64,000 nt of DNA from Ficedula albicollis (lineage: Eukaryota > Chordata > Aves > Passeriformes > Muscicapidae). Position numbers and translations under genes: made by a program. Positions 1 to 13,478 of the stretch are shown here, in pieces. The stretch spans positions 4,284,961-4,348,960 of the forward strand of contig NC_021692.1 in assembly GCF_000247815.1 (NCBI RefSeq). The letters run 5' to 3'. The stretch's first letter is position 1; each line of letters starts with the position of its first letter. The notes beneath the pieces are model-generated. The model made no database searches, had not been told where the DNA came from, and worked only from the letters and a program-made list of their open reading frames with translations.

Positions 1-60
1 TGTCCAGGTGTGGAGGCAGGACTGCGGCGCCCACCGCTGGTGCCCGGGCTACGAGCGAAG
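1..60 (+). CDS. MEGF6: MEGF6 exon, middle of EMI domain (5' truncated by window edge)
   Basis: Reading from base 2 gives VQVWRQDCGAHRWCPGYER and a split Arg codon. The W-x-x-x-C-G and W-C-x-G-x-E-R-R pattern is the middle of an EMI domain, a cysteine-rich extracellular module near the N terminus of MEGF6 and emilin-type proteins. Human MEGF6 has closely similar residues here (VWKAGCG...WCVGHERR, from memory). The exon ends at base 60 with donor GTAGGT in phase 2 (AG before the donor). This is completed by G at 4853 to give Arg, so the joined product reads ERRVVYY. The exon start and the signal peptide exon are outside the window. Confidence 0.88.
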
Positions 61-144
61 GTAGGTGCTCTCCCCTCCACCAGGGGCTGCTCCTTGTAGG
101 AGGGAAAGGGGTTCCCACTCCTCAGCAGCAGCAGGGAAGTGAGT

Positions 145-1094
145 TCACAGAATCGCAAAATCTCAGAATCACAGAATCACAGAATCACAGAATGGCAGAA
201 TCACAGAATGACAGAATCACAGAATCACAGAATCACAGAATCACAGAATCACAGAATCACAGAATCACAGAATCACAGAATCACAGAATCACAGAATCAC
301 AGAATCACAGAATCACAGAATCACAGAATCACAGAATCACAGAATCACAGAATCACAGAATCACAGAATCACAGAATCACAGAATCACAGAATCACAGAA
401 TCACAGAATCACAGAATCACAGAATCACAGAATCACAGAATCACAGAATCACAGAATCACAGAATCACAGAATCACAGAATCACAGAATCACAGAATCAC
501 AGAATCACAGAATCACAGAATCACAGAATTGCCGAATCACAGAATCGCAGAATCGCAGAATCACAGAATGGCAGAATCACAGAATGGCAGAATCACAGAA
601 TCACAGAATCACAGAATCACAGAATCACAGAATCACAGAATCACAGAATCACAGAATCACAGAATCACAGAATCACAGAATCACAGAATCACAGAATCAC
701 AGAATCACAGAATCACAGAATCACAGAATCACAGAATCACAGAATCACAGAATCACAGAATCACAGAATCACAGAATCACAGAATCACAGAATCACAGAA
801 TCACAGAATCACAGAATCACAGAATCACAGAATCACAGAATCACAGAATCACAGAATCACAGAATCACAGAATCACAGAATCACAGAATCACAGAATCAC
901 AGAATCACAGAATCACAGAATCACAGAATCACAGAATCACAGAATCACAGAATTGCCGAATCACAGAATCGCAGAATCACGGAATCACGGAATCACAGAA
1001 TCACAGAATCACAGAATCACAGAATTGCAGAATCACAGAATCACAGAATCACAGAATGGCAGAATCACAGAATTACAGAATCACGGAATCACAG
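145..1094. repeat. Microsatellite (AGAATCAC)n, about 119 copies
   Basis: A nearly perfect 8-bp tandem array of about 950 bp. Variant units (AGAATGGC, AGAATTGC, AGAATCGC) cluster at both ends and around 530-590, and two long runs between them are essentially pure. That is consistent with recent expansion from within the CR1 tail. Confidence 0.95.
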
Positions 1095-1329
1095 GGTTGA
1101 AAGAGACCTTCAAGATCATCGAGTCCAACCCATGCCCTAAGGCCTCAACTAGACCATGGCACCAAGAGCCACATCCAATCCTTTTTTAAACACTCCACCA
1201 CCTCCCTGGGCAGACCATTCCAGTACTATGTCACTCTTTCTGTGACAAACTTTTTCCTAATATCCAGCCTAATTTTCCCTTGATGCAGCTTGAGACTGTG
1301 TCCTCTCGTTCTGTTGGTTGCTGCCTGGT
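145..1329 (-). mobile_element. CR1 LINE 3' end with hugely expanded 8-bp tail
   Basis: Bases 1095-1329 read, on the minus strand, as a CR1 non-LTR retrotransposon 3' end. The plus strand shows the familiar GATCATCGAGTCCAACCC stretch and the 'cctaatatccagcctaa' segment. CR1 elements end in a few copies of an 8-bp repeat, (ATTCTRTG)n. Here that tail (plus strand AGAATCAC) runs from about 145 to 1094, roughly 119 units, with scattered G substitutions near 530-590 and 950-1090. The 5' part of the element is missing, as usual for 5'-truncated CR1 copies. The three long open frames across the tail are a consequence of the stop-free 24-bp register and are not coding. Confidence 0.9.
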
Positions 1330-1576
1330 GAAAGTTTGGTGCTCACCCGCAGCAGTTGTACAGCTGTTGAGGGGTGGGGACAGCTACCTGTGCACCCATC
1401 CTGCTCCCCTGGCTGTGTTCTGGACTCCATGGAGCCTCAGTGATGAGGCAGTGTGGCTGGGGCTCACCTGGATGTCCCACAGCTCTCATGGTAAGAGGGG
1501 GAAACACCTTGGAGGAAGCCCCTGGTGCCTGGCATTTACCTGGCTAATGGGAGGTGACCCTGCCTGGGGCAGGACA

Positions 1577-1665
1577 TTGAAACTAGATGGTCTTTAAGGT
1601 CCCTTCCAACGTAGACTGTTCTGTGATTCTGTGACTATGGTTCTATGAACCCATGATTTTGTGAT
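1577..1665 (+). mobile_element. CR1 3' end fragment
   Basis: The segment 'tagatggtctttaaggtccc' followed by 'ttccaac' and degenerate 8-bp units such as TTCTGTGA and TTCTATGA is the canonical end of a plus-strand CR1 element. Only about 90 bp remain. Confidence 0.8.
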
Positions 1666-4600
1666 TAGGGGACAGAGCAGTTCTTTTACAGGTTGATATG
1701 AACAGTGCCATGAGCAGAGATGTGGCCCTGACCCCACAAACTGCCACTAAGGAGTAGAGCTACTTCACATTTTTCTTGGCTAAAAGCAGGAGACCACAAG
1801 AGCTTGGCAAACCCTTTGGGCATTGTGCTGGAGGGGCTTCTGGTTAAACCTGGCATTTCTGTGGCTCTCAGAGTTCCTAAGCTAGGAAGGAATTCCCAAA
1901 GAGAAAGTCTATCCATTGTTTTCATTGTGCTTTGTCCTTGTGGTGGGCTGTTTCCCATCTTCAGACAATGTATGACATCTGTTTCCTATGATCCAGCCAC
2001 GTTCATGGAATGACTTATTCTCATCACGTGCACTATTCCTGTACCTTTAGATGTCTCCTCCTCAGAGCCCCTCGGTGCCCCTTGTCTGACAGGGCTGATG
2101 GCAGGAGCTGGGGCCAAGGGAGGGTTGTTGCTAAAATAACAGTGAATGTGGCCGGGGTGCAGGGATGGGATGGTGCAGGACCCCCTGTGAGGGCAGGGAC
2201 TGCCGGGGTGGTGTCAGCAGGATTTGCACCTTCCTTTCACTCCAAGAGCTGGACCATCCTCAGGCCCACGTCAGAAGAGCTTGGGCTGGGCTTGCACAGG
2301 TGAGCACGGAGTTGGAACATACCCTGAATTGTCTGTCCACCTAACCACAGCACCCTGTGAGTTCCCAGCTGGCCAGAGGTGGGAGCTGGGCAGGAGACCC
2401 TGTGGAAGGAGAGCTCTGAAAATGTGTTACAGCCCAAAAAAAGAACTTTTCTTACCTACCCAGCAGCCAAACTACAACGTGCCCAAGCTGCTTCCACCCT
2501 CCACCTGCTTTTCCGGCCTCATTAGGGAGTTACAAGCCTTTGCAGAATAAAAATGATAGTTGTTGTTTCAAAGAAACATCTTGGACTCAAGACAGCTTTT
2601 AAGTCCTGACTTTAGGAATTCCTCCTAACCTGTAATTGCTGGTAATTACCCTGGTGATGAGATCTGTGTCCTGGTAACAAAGGAGCAAACAGAGTCTGAC
2701 TCTTGGCTGTGTTTTCAGGGAAGGCTTTGAAAGGATGGGTGCCCTGTCTGCTTCCACTTCAAAGACTGGGAGCTCTTCAGCCCAGCAGTCCCTTCAGCTC
2801 CTTAAAGGATGGGTTTGACATCACAAATCAAGGGACTGAAATGAAATAACTTTCTGTTCTGATTCATTACAAATATCAGAACAACCCAGTGCTAAAACTG
2901 TTCCTGTTGGAAGCACTGAGGGGAAGCCACTGAGGGATTTCACCCAGGAGATGTGAAATCCAGACAGGGGAAGGACTATCAGCAGAACATTCCTTGGGCA
3001 AGGTTTTGTCCCAGATCCCCTCTGTCTGAACTTCTGGGAGTCCCCGTTGCAGCAAGCTTTTCCAGGAGCTGGGAGCTGTCCTGCCAGGTTCCCTTGTGCC
3101 GGGCAGGGCAGCGCGCGGTGCCGGCGCTCGCAGGGACGCTGGAGCTGCTCCAGCTGGACCCAGCTCTGGCAGCCTGGGGCTCAGGAAGTGTATTCACAAC
3201 TCCAGGAGCTGGCCTGAAACTGGCCTCGGTGCCTTTGAGCTCCTGGAGGTGGCTGGGAAAAGCAGCATCTGCTCAGCCGGAGCATCCTCGGGCTGCTCCG
3301 TGCTGCTGGTGAAGGGATGCACAAGGGATTATTGTGCAGTTCCCAGTCAGTAATGACAGCAGGTAGCTTTGCTCAGCCCTCCATAACCAAGCCTGAAGGA
3401 ATCCCAGCGCTATCCCAGAGGGGCTGGAAGGGGGTTTTCCAGCAGCAGGACACAGCAGGATTCCCTGGGTTCCATTAGTTCTGGCTCATTCGCCGTTTTC
3501 TGTGCCAGGGACTCCTTAAAGCACAAAAGAAAAGAGAAACACTGAAGATAAAGTATTTCCTGTGTGGCTCTTTCCCATCTGCAGCACCCAGATACCCAGA
3601 GGCAGCGAGGCTGTCACAATATTTGCCTGTCCTTGAGAGCTGCCTGGAGTGGCTGAAGGGTCTGGAGTGTCCCAGGAGGGTGGGACTGAGGCTGCTCAGG
3701 GCACTGCTGGGGCACAAGGAGCCCTGAGCTGTCCTGCATCACTATCTTGAGCTTTTCCTCCCCATCCCTGAGCCTCCTCATCATGCTCACACCACCCTGC
3801 ATCCCTCATCTCCTTCCTGCTGGGCTGGGCTGGAGAGAGCTCCTGGTACCCAGAGGATCCCGGTGGGCTGGAGCCTGGTGCCTGGGAGTTGCTTTCTCAG
3901 CTGCTTCTGGAACACAACAATTTCCTTCATAATTTGTTAACAGCTCATACAAATCTAAAAAAAAAATTGGTATCTGCTTTTATTTTTCTCAGCTGTGCTT
4001 CCACGTGCTGGTTGGCACGCAGGAGTTGCTGAAGGTTTCCTTCCCAGGGATTAACAGTTCACTGTTATTTGGGTTTTTTTTGTAGGAACATCCAGACAAA
4101 ATCAAACAAGTTGACTGAGTTAGGATAAATATTTTCAGTGGACATGCACAACACATCTGCTGTGCCAAATATTTGTTGTTGTTTGCCTGATTTGCTTTGG
4201 TGGAGCAGTTTCATGTTCTGCCAACGGAGCTTTTTAAAAATCGGCCTCAGAAGTATTATCTGTGTTTCAATTCTCACAAACACACAGCACCAAATTTCCG
4301 GGGAAAAAATGTGTCGCTTTTATTTATTTACGCTTCAGATCAGTCCCTGCTTTGCTCCCCCAGCTCCCACCCTGGAGGGAACTACTGGGAGTAGTTAAAG
4401 GGACCCTCAGTGTTCCCTGCCAAGCTGTGTCCAACACAACCCTTGGAGCAGCTTGGTGTTGCCATCAGGATTTTGCTGATTTTTTAGCTCACCAGCACCT
4501 TAGAGACACCTGCTCCTGCTCACTAAAGCAGAAATACCTGTTCTTAAAATTTACATTTCCTTTGCGAGCAAGTAGTGTAAGGGAGGAGCTCAGAGCTGTA

Positions 4601-4852
4601 AATAGTCTAGAAAAGGAGAAAAAAATAATCTGGGGGTGTCATGAAGACCTGGGTGCTGTCTTTTGTGTTCCTAATTAGAGTAAATTAGGAGTATTTTCTT
4701 AGCATCAGTGATCACTGCCAGGCCGTGTGGAAAACAATGGCAGCACATTTGCAAACCCAATTTCTCATTTTATTTGCACCCACGGCCACAAATTCTGTTC
4801 TGGGTTTCCCTGTCCTGCAGGAGCTGACTTTGGCTGGCTTTTCGTGTTTCAG

Positions 4853-4962
4853 GGTTGTGTACTACACGGGCTACAGGCAGGTGTACCAGGTGAGGTCCCA
4901 GACCACGTACAGGTGCTGCCCAGGATGGTCCCAGCTCGCAGGGGATGCTGGCTGCCTGCACA
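4853..4962 (+). CDS. MEGF6: MEGF6 exon, C-terminal part of EMI domain
   Basis: The 110-bp exon lies between acceptor TTTCAG and donor GTAAGT. It enters in phase 2 and leaves in phase 1. It encodes VVYYTGYRQVYQ, then a TTYRCCPGWSQ segment, and ends GCLH. The motifs Y-x-x-Y-R-x-V-Y and Y-R-C-C-P-G-W are the hallmark end of an EMI domain, a disulphide-rich extracellular module thought to mediate protein-protein contacts. Human MEGF6 has YRQVY and RCCRGW at these positions (from memory). Entry frame is fixed by the split Arg codon shared with the exon ending at base 60. Confidence 0.93.
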
Positions 4963-5091
4963 GTAAGTGTCACTCCACTCAGCTCAACTTCCTTGTTTCG
5001 GCTCATTTCAAGTCCTGTGCCTGCAGAAAATTGCTTTGAAAATGTGCTTAAAAATAGCTGTCATTTATTATTTAGTTTTTTTCTGGTGGTG

Positions 5092-5461
<370 letters not shown>

Positions 5462-8400
5462 CGTTATTATTCTTATTTCCTTGCATCAGAAGGATGCTGC
5501 TCTGGCTTCCTGGGAAGCACTCTGTGGTGTTTGCCATTTCTGGAGAATTTAAATTTCTACATTCAGGGTCCTGGCCATTCATGCACTTGCCAAATGCTAC
5601 TAAATGTTTAAAACCAAGGCCAAATTGATGTTTCCAATGGTGCCACTGGCAGAAGCTCTGGAAGCTCCTTTGAGAAGGTCTGTCAGGGGCTGGGTTTGCT
5701 GTTTTAAGACTGGCTGAGTTTTGAGCTGCCCCTGTGAGAGGTTTGGGATTTCCGCATCCACCCTTTGCCTGATCCCTCCTGTATCCAGAGGGTGAGCTGG
5801 GCTCAGGGTGGTGATTCTGCAGTGTCAGCCTGGAGGAGGGGACACGCAGCCACAGGGCAAGGGGTGGCACTGCTCAGGCTGGAGTGGAGACCCAGAACTG
5901 GAGGTTTTGGGGTTCTGTGGCTGCATTCCTGCTCTCTTCCCGTGCCAGACAGGCACAGAAGCGTGTCCTCCCCAGCTGTGGGGAAGCTGTGAGATGCATT
6001 CAGGTTTGCACATGATGGGGATGTGCAAATATCAGCCTGTAAGACGATTTTATGCTGTTGTTGCAGGAGACAGAGGCAGCTTTATCCCTGTGGGCCCCAC
6101 ATTCCCAATTTCCCTCCAGATTCTCTGCCTGACTCAGGAGGCAGCTGCTGTGTCAGTCCTTCCCCTGAACCCTGCGGCCACGTCCAGCTGGGGAAACACT
6201 TAACTGCAAACTGCTCCTGAGGTGTTGAGAGCAAGGAAAAACCTCTTGGGCTGCACCAAACCTTTGTGCAGAAGCAAATGTCACCTCGTGCAGAGCCCTG
6301 CACACCCCTCGTGCTGAGGGATCAATTCCCTGCCTCGGTGCCTGATTATCTTCTGATTCACACCTTGGAGGTGTTCTCCACCTTCCCCACAGAAAAGCAG
6401 CTTTGGATTTAAGGGATAGGCAGGAGAGCCAGCAGAGTATTTTGGGATCTGCCCTGCCCTGCCATCAGGGGAATCAGAGCTGTGGATTGACCTCCAAGAC
6501 AGGAGGATCTCCCACAGCTGCTTGCCTTTTGTTCTGTGATGAGGCTGTCTGTGCCTTCCCTGGGCTTTGATGCTTGTAGCAAAGGTTTGTTTTTGCTGTT
6601 TTTTTTTTTAAAGGGTTAAAAAGGTGTGTCAAACAACCAGTCTTTATTCTTCCTATTCCAAGCTGTGGCACAGGAGAACAACCCACTGTGGAGAGGAAGC
6701 TCCACGGGTGCCTCGTAACCCCTGTCAGTGAGCAGATAATAACCTCAGCTGAACTCAGAAAAGCACCTTCTGTAATGATTTTTCCTGCCAAGGAAATGAG
6801 TAATTCCATGCAGGAAGGAAGCAGAGAAAAGGAAATAAAGCTGCTCAGGGCACGCTCTGAACCCATCCCTCTCATCACCGTGGCTGGGAATGGTCCTCAG
6901 GGACTCCTCACTGCAGGGCTGGGCTGGAGTGAAGAAAAGAGGGACAGCCAGTGCCAAGAGCAGAGTGACAGCAGCCCAAAACCTCCTGCAGGAATTGCTG
7001 CTGAGCTGCTGGGGAGGTTGAGGTGGGTCATGACCTGGAGGTGGTGAGCTCTGTCCCCATCCAGCCCTTCAAACCCAGCTGGACACCCCTGGCTTCACAC
7101 CCAGGCTGTGCTGTAACCTTGCTCCTGGGACAGAAAAAGGTATTTATGGACCTCAAGGGCAACAGGCACAACAGGGAGCTGATCTCTGCTGGCCCTCAGC
7201 ACAGGCAGGGCACTTCCAGGGGCAGAAAACAAAATTGCACTGCTCTGTGAATCATCTGAGCCCCTGAGAGCAGCAGGAGAGCAGCCAGCAGCTTAGGGCT
7301 GAGGTGGGCAGTGGGAATTGTGCTCCCTTTTTCCAGACCCCACAGGCAGCAGCTGGAGGAGCATCCCATGGGCAAATGGGACTCTGCAGGTGCCCCCAGC
7401 CAGGTGTGTGTCCTGGGGAACGTGTCTGGGCTCTGTGTAACTAAACCCCCATCCCAGGAGCTCCTGGGTGCTGGTTTGCTTGTGTGTGATGGCTTTTCCT
7501 GCTGGTGGCTTTGGCCTCAGCACCAGTGTGTCCTTCTGGAGCAGTGGGAAGGTCTGGGAGGGAATGGTCAGTGACCCTCAGTGAGGTGCTGGGGCAGGGG
7601 CACACAGCCAGGCTGTTATTTATGGACACTGGGGGTTCCTCTGGCTGGTGTGGAGCAGTCTGGGGTCAGCCTGTGCTTGCTGCTGGGGCTCTGCTGAATG
7701 GCACAGAGCTGTGCCAGAACATGTCAGCAGGATCTGTGGCCCTTCCTATCTGCCTCCAGAGATCATTGATCGTGTTCCAGGAGTGCTGAGCAGGGAAAGG
7801 GCATCTCTGCTGACAGTTTAATTAGGGCTGCTGTGCAGTGGAATCTCTCCAGCCAGGATGTCTTGCTCTCCCTTGGGGACTGGCATCTCCTCACTGCAGG
7901 GTTTTGTTTGCTCTTTGTTTGCTCATCATTTCTCCATAAAAATATAACAAACAAAAAAAACCCCAGCCCATGTGAGGGGAGATTTTCAGCACTGCAGGCT
8001 CGTGTGTAACCAGCCAAAGCCCTGCCACCTTCTTGTTTGAACTTGATGACATGAACTTGACAGGAGCTTGTCTGACATTGGTGGTGATCTCGAACATCAT
8101 TATTAGATGGGAGGCCCCAGCTCCCTCTCCCTGGGCTCTCAGAGCTGTCCTGGTGCCTGGAAGAGGAATTTGCCTTGTTGCAGCCACTGCACTGGGGGTA
8201 CTCACTGTTAGCAGAGGTTGGAGGCTGTCTGTAACAAACCTGGGGTGTTCTCCCCTTCCTCACCTGCAGATTTGTGTCCCTGAGCTCTTACAGGTGAAGA
8301 AATGTCCCCCCTACAGAGCTGTGGGGACAGTACTGGGAGGGTGTGGGCTCTGCTAGGAGCAAATAGCCCGGAAAGAGGTGGAAAATTTCATAGAAGCAGA

Positions 8401-9492
8401 GATCTCAGTGCTCTCACAGAATATTTGGATTTGTCCCTCTCCTCGTGTGCCCTCTGCCATGGTGACAGCTGGCCTTGCTCCTGCCACCCCAGGGCTGTCA
8501 GGGGTGAAGGCAGGGAGCCCTGACCCTGGCAGGGCTCTGTCTTTTGCCACTTCTCTTCTGCTGGTAGCCAAGGGTGAGGATTTGTTGCCAGTGCTTCCAT
8601 TGGCCTCTATCCTGGACTGTTCACCTCTTTGGGAAGGAGAAGGGTCACAAGTCAAGGCACCCTTCACATTTTTAGGATGGCATCAGGTTCTTTCCCTGCC
8701 TGATTGCTGATAGTTTAACACTCAGCCTGAGCTGCCTGGTTTCAAGTGGCCTCTGAGTTGCTCCTTAAATTCCACCTGGGTTCAATGACACAGGTAAAGC
8801 CCTTGGTGATTAGGTGAGGGGCCTGCATGTCTGGTAATCTCTGTGATCTCTGCTTTCAGCTGGAGATGTTGAAAAGCTGAGTCCCCCTGAGTCTGTAACT
8901 CTTGATGTGCGTGGAGCAGCTGAAGCTCAGCCACCCAGAGCCTGTCTGTGCTCTTGGGCCAGCCCCTGCAACCTCATACAGGACATGGTGAGGCTGAAAG
9001 GCACCAAGGAGAGCTGTAAAAAGGCTAAAGAGGAGGCCATGGCTGGGTTTAGTGTGGGTGACACTGTCACTGTTGCAATGTGGCCTGGAGAAGCTCAGCC
9101 TGAGCTGCTGGTCTAAAGCTGGTCAAAGTTGTCCTGAACTCGAATTTTTATCCAGGTGAGGTCCTGCTGTCTTCTGATTTTCAGCTCAGGTGGAGGTAAA
9201 GCCTGGCCCTAGGTAGGAAGGAGAATTAATGCTCATTTGAGGAAGCATCAGAGTCTGAGGCACAATGACACCCGTGGGACCATCCCCAGTGCTGAGCAGA
9301 AAGCAGCTGAATTGTAATTGCCCCATGAAAAGATAAAACTTCTGTTAGTCACAAAGGCCTAGTGGTTTAAAGCCTCCAGGGTGAGTTATCCCACACTGAA
9401 CTGGGTTTCCTTCTGCCAACTCCACTGAGTTTCCACCACTAACCTGGTGAGCAGGGCAGGAGTGCTCATGGGGACCTGCTGTTCTTGCTTCA

Positions 9493-9985
9493 CTGGCACA
9501 GCCCTGGAGCCTGACGTGGCTCTGGAGCCCAACACAGTCCTAGGGTTTGGCACAGCCCTGGATGCTGGCACAGCTCTGGAGCCTGATATGCCCATGAAGC
9601 CTGGCATGGCCATGGAGCCTGGCACAGCCCTGGACCCCAGCACACCTCTGGAGCCTGGCACAGTCCTGATGACTGGCACAATCCTGCAGTCTGGCATAAC
9701 CCCAGAGCCTGGCACAATCCTGGAGCCTGGCACAGTCCAGAAGCCCAGCTCTGTCCTTGAGCATGCTACAGCCCTGGATGCTGGCACAGCCCTGGATGCT
9801 GGCACAGCCCTGGATCATGGCACAGCCCTGGAGCCTGGCACAGCCCTGGATGCTGGCACAGCCCTGGATCATGGCACAGCCCTGGAGCCTGGCACAGCCC
9901 TGGATGCTGGCACAGCCCTGGATCCTGGCACAGCCCTGGATCATGGCACAGCCCTGGATCATGGCACAGCCCCAGAGCCCAACCA
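9493..9985. repeat. 18-bp minisatellite, about 27 copies
   Basis: The unit is close to GGCACAGCCCTGGATGCT. Units are diverged in the first half (9493-9770) and almost identical in the second half, where GAT-CAT, GAT-GCT and GAG-CCT variants alternate in a higher-order order. Because 18 is a multiple of three, all frames stay open for about 500 bp. The frames have no start context, splice signals or complexity, so I do not call a gene. Confidence 0.9.
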
Positions 9986-12900
9986 TGTGCCCCATCACAG
10001 GGCAGGCACTCAGGCTGATCCAGGTTGAAGCCTGGGCAGGAATCGTGTCTGGCTGACAGCTGAACTTCCCTGAGAGGCAGCTTTGCTTTCTCCATCCCCT
10101 CCTGGCTGCTGCAGGCTCATTGTTTAGTCAGCTGAAAGGCTGTGCCTGAACTCCTGAACCTCTCGCCCGCCACGGAGCTCAGGGCTGGTTCAAGGTCCAT
10201 CGTGGGCTCCCCTGGGAGCTCATGTCTGTCCTCGGGGAGCCCAAACATTGCTTTTCTTCATCGCTCTTCCTCCTAAATCAGGCTCATGTCTCCGACTTCC
10301 CGAGGATCCCGCCTCGCTGAGCCCTCACAAAGGACACTGCCTGGCCTCTGAGCAGAAGGCGGTGATGCCTCCCATAATTTATTCTTTCTCTCCTGTTTCC
10401 CTGAACAGTGTCATTACCCTTTCCCCAAATTTCATGGCATTAAACTCTGTCGCTCTGAATTAGGAGCTCGTTTGCAGGAGGCCTGGAGGGCACGGAGGGG
10501 GAGACCCGCAGCCCCCACCCACCCCCGGGCTGGGAAGTAGGTTATTATGATTTCCACTCGGTATGTGCCAGCCTGCAGCACAGAGCAGGGAATTGTCCGG
10601 CTCATTCAGGAAATCTGGGGCACTGCCAAGAATAACACCCCTGTCTTCTAACCCCTGATTTGTGTCGCTGAAATTGCTTCTAATATTTTCCATTGTTGTG
10701 CTTTGGGTCTCGCTGGGCTGCTCTGAGAGCAGAGTGCTGCTGGCGAGCTGGGCTCCCTGGAGCCAGGCGTGCCTCTTCTGGGATCCTCAGGAAAATGGGG
10801 TTTTTAGGTGTTTAAGGTGAAACACTCAGGAAAAACCAAACCACTGTGCAATTTGGCCAGGCAACCCATTCTCTCTTACGGTGCTGAGGCCTGAAGGAAG
10901 GGACTGAAAGAAAAGACAGCCCCTCTTGCGTGATCAGAGCTGGGAAAAGCTGCAGCCCTAGAGCAGCTTGGCACACACCTGGAGATGGGAAGTTGTTCCT
11001 GCCTCTCTGTGCAGGGAAGTATTTGCAATCCACAGGCTCAGCTGAGCAGGATGCTTGGCAAAGAGCTTCCCAAGCTGCAGGGCCCTGCCAGCACGGGGTT
11101 GATGCGGGATCACTGCAGTCCCCAGGGATACGTGGCCATGGAAAGCGACTAAAGCGTCAGATGAGAAGATAACTGGCTTTGTGCAGCAGCATTTCATCAC
11201 GGGTTCATTAGTTCCAGGAGACGAGTTTGGGCTTCAATGCTACCTTTGTGTTATAAATAATCTTCTCTTCTGGAGGCAGGGGGATTGAAAAATCATCAGG
11301 TCCTTAAAAGAGCCGGTGCTGAGGCTCGAGGATTTCGGCTCTAGTGCACTGAAGGTGCAAAGTTTGTGGAGTTTGGCCTAACCCAGGGTGTCCCTGGGTA
11401 AAAAAATTGATTGAAGAAAGGCCCTTTAGAGCTCTGTCTGGCAAGAGGGTGTATTTTGATGGCAAATTTGGAGAATGGCACATTCACCTAAACCTTCACC
11501 AAACCTCCCTAATCACCTCCTGAATCACAAAACTCCCCCAGTCAGTGCAGCCTTGGCAGAAGGTGTTGTGTGAGCCAGGAGCAGGATTTAGCACAGAGGA
11601 GAAATCAGGAAGTCAATTGTGTTCCTGTAGGAAAAAACCAGAGCCAATATTTGATATATGGGAGATTCAATAGTGGGAACACAGTAATGTGGTTGTTAGA
11701 TTTCCATGTATGGTGGGCTAGAGCTGATTTTTCAGGCGTGACAAGCTGACACCCACCAGCTTTGGGTTCCTTTTGGGAAGGTAATCCCTGCCCTTTCCCA
11801 GCTTGGATTTCGTGTGGCTGCCTCAGATTTTTGAGTTGTCTTTGACAATTGATAACTTTGCAGATTTATCTCCTGGTGTGCACAAGCTGTCCTGCCCCAA
11901 AACTGCAACCCCTGCCTTGCACTGTTTCCATCTGTGATCCCTTTTTCTCCGAGTGCACAATTAGTGTTTTGGAGCCGGCTTGGGAGGTTTTGTGCCAAGA
12001 ATTTTGGAGCCGTTTTGGAAGCCTGCGCGGGGTGCCAGTTATAATGACACAAAATGAAATGTGTAATCACAGACCTGCTTTTTCTGTCACTAATTAGTCA
12101 CAGCTTTAGCTGGAATGGGGAGAGGAGCCAGGGGGGCTCCCAACTTGCAAATAGGAGGGAGAAGCTGCAGCCAGCACAGCCCACGTGCGTGGGGGACCCT
12201 CGGATCAGCTGTAATTGTTACCAGGTGGTCCCAGATTGCACAGGGGCTGTAATTTAACCACAGCTCTGTATGTTTAGTTGCTAACTGACCTGAAGGAGCT
12301 GTGACACCACTGGTGGCTGCAGTGTGATGCTTCCAGGGGTTCATCAGCTGGAATAGATTGGAACCCACGGCTTCTCTTAGCCCAGGGCTCTCCACAGCCC
12401 AGCCTGGGCTCAGCAGAGGGTTGGGGTGGGTGAGTGGGAGCTGCTGGACCACTTCACTATGTGTCTGTCTCTGTGTCATCACTTGATGCTCTTTGCTCCA
12501 GCTTAGCCAGGTTTTGGTGAGATACATTCCTACCAGTCCCATTGCTCTTGGAGTTTGTAGCAGTTCAATAAAAAGTGGGAGGAAAAGAAGGAGGTGAGGG
12601 AAAAAGAATGAAGAGAGGAGCTGGCTGCCACCACAGCTCTGTCCAGATCAGTGAACAGAGAGAAAATTTCATTGTGCAAATCTATAAACAGATTTTAAAA
12701 GGAAGATGGATGCTTGTTCTGCGTCCTTACCCCCCGACAAAGCACCACACACATGACAGTGCCCCTGCTCACAGCGCTTCTGCTTTTGAGATCAGCAATT
12801 CCCAGTGGGAAAAATAAACCATGGGCTGCGTTTCATGAGTTATGAGAAGCACACACTCCCCTGGAAAAACCATAACCTTGTTAGTGGGTTGATGGGGACG

Positions 12901-13478
12901 ATTTGGAAAGGTGGATTTCAGAAGCCTAATTGAGCATTCTGTGTCTCCGTGTCCATTTTACACTCGGCTGGGTGAGAACAGAGAAACGTGCCTGCTCAGG
13001 CTTACTTACAGTTTAGCTCCATTTCATCCTGTGGGCCACTGAAGGTGACGCCACCATGGGGCAGCCAGCTCCCAGGGCAGCTCGGTGCCGAGGTGGGAGC
13101 AGCTCCCAGGGGCTGTTCTGGAAAGATCCCTCCAAGTTCAACACAAGGAACTCATATCTGTTGCCTTGAGATCTTGCATGGGTCGTTTTCTGTCTGTTTT
13201 ACCCACTTGCTGGCTGGAAAAGCATCCTTTCAGCACAGCCCTGTTGTTTTCCTGTGATTCTCAAGGAAGGCCCTTAGACATTCCCTGAGGTAATTTCTAA
13301 TTTCCCTCCTATCCTAAATTTTGAGACTTTGTGCATTGAGCACCACAATGTCAAGCAAAAGAAAAAAAAAATCAGCTTTCCAAAGTGGTTCAACAGTGGC
13401 TTTTTATGACTATTCAAGTGTTCTCTGGGGCTTTGGGCATGTCACCAGGGGTGGGGTGTTTGTCCTTCTGATGGTGAG

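Larger units (their letters stand above)
61..4852 (+). other. MEGF6: MEGF6 intron between the two EMI exons
   Basis: The intron begins GTAGGT and ends TTTCAG. It holds a minus-strand CR1 3' end with an enormous tail repeat (145-1329) and a short plus-strand CR1 tail (about 1577-1665). The remainder (about 1670-4850) is apparently unique DNA in which I see no exon, RNA gene or repeat array; the open frames there are short and unrelated to any family I recognise. Confidence 0.8.

Noticed and set aside
139..1189. Three long open frames (200-333 codons) of repeating Glu-Ser-Gln-Asn-His-Arg-Ile-Thr
   Set aside because: They are translations of the 8-bp CR1 tail array in all three frames and have no coding signal.
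7763..8263. 166-codon minus-strand open frame
   Set aside because: No family resemblance; overlapping frames on both strands; no splice structure.
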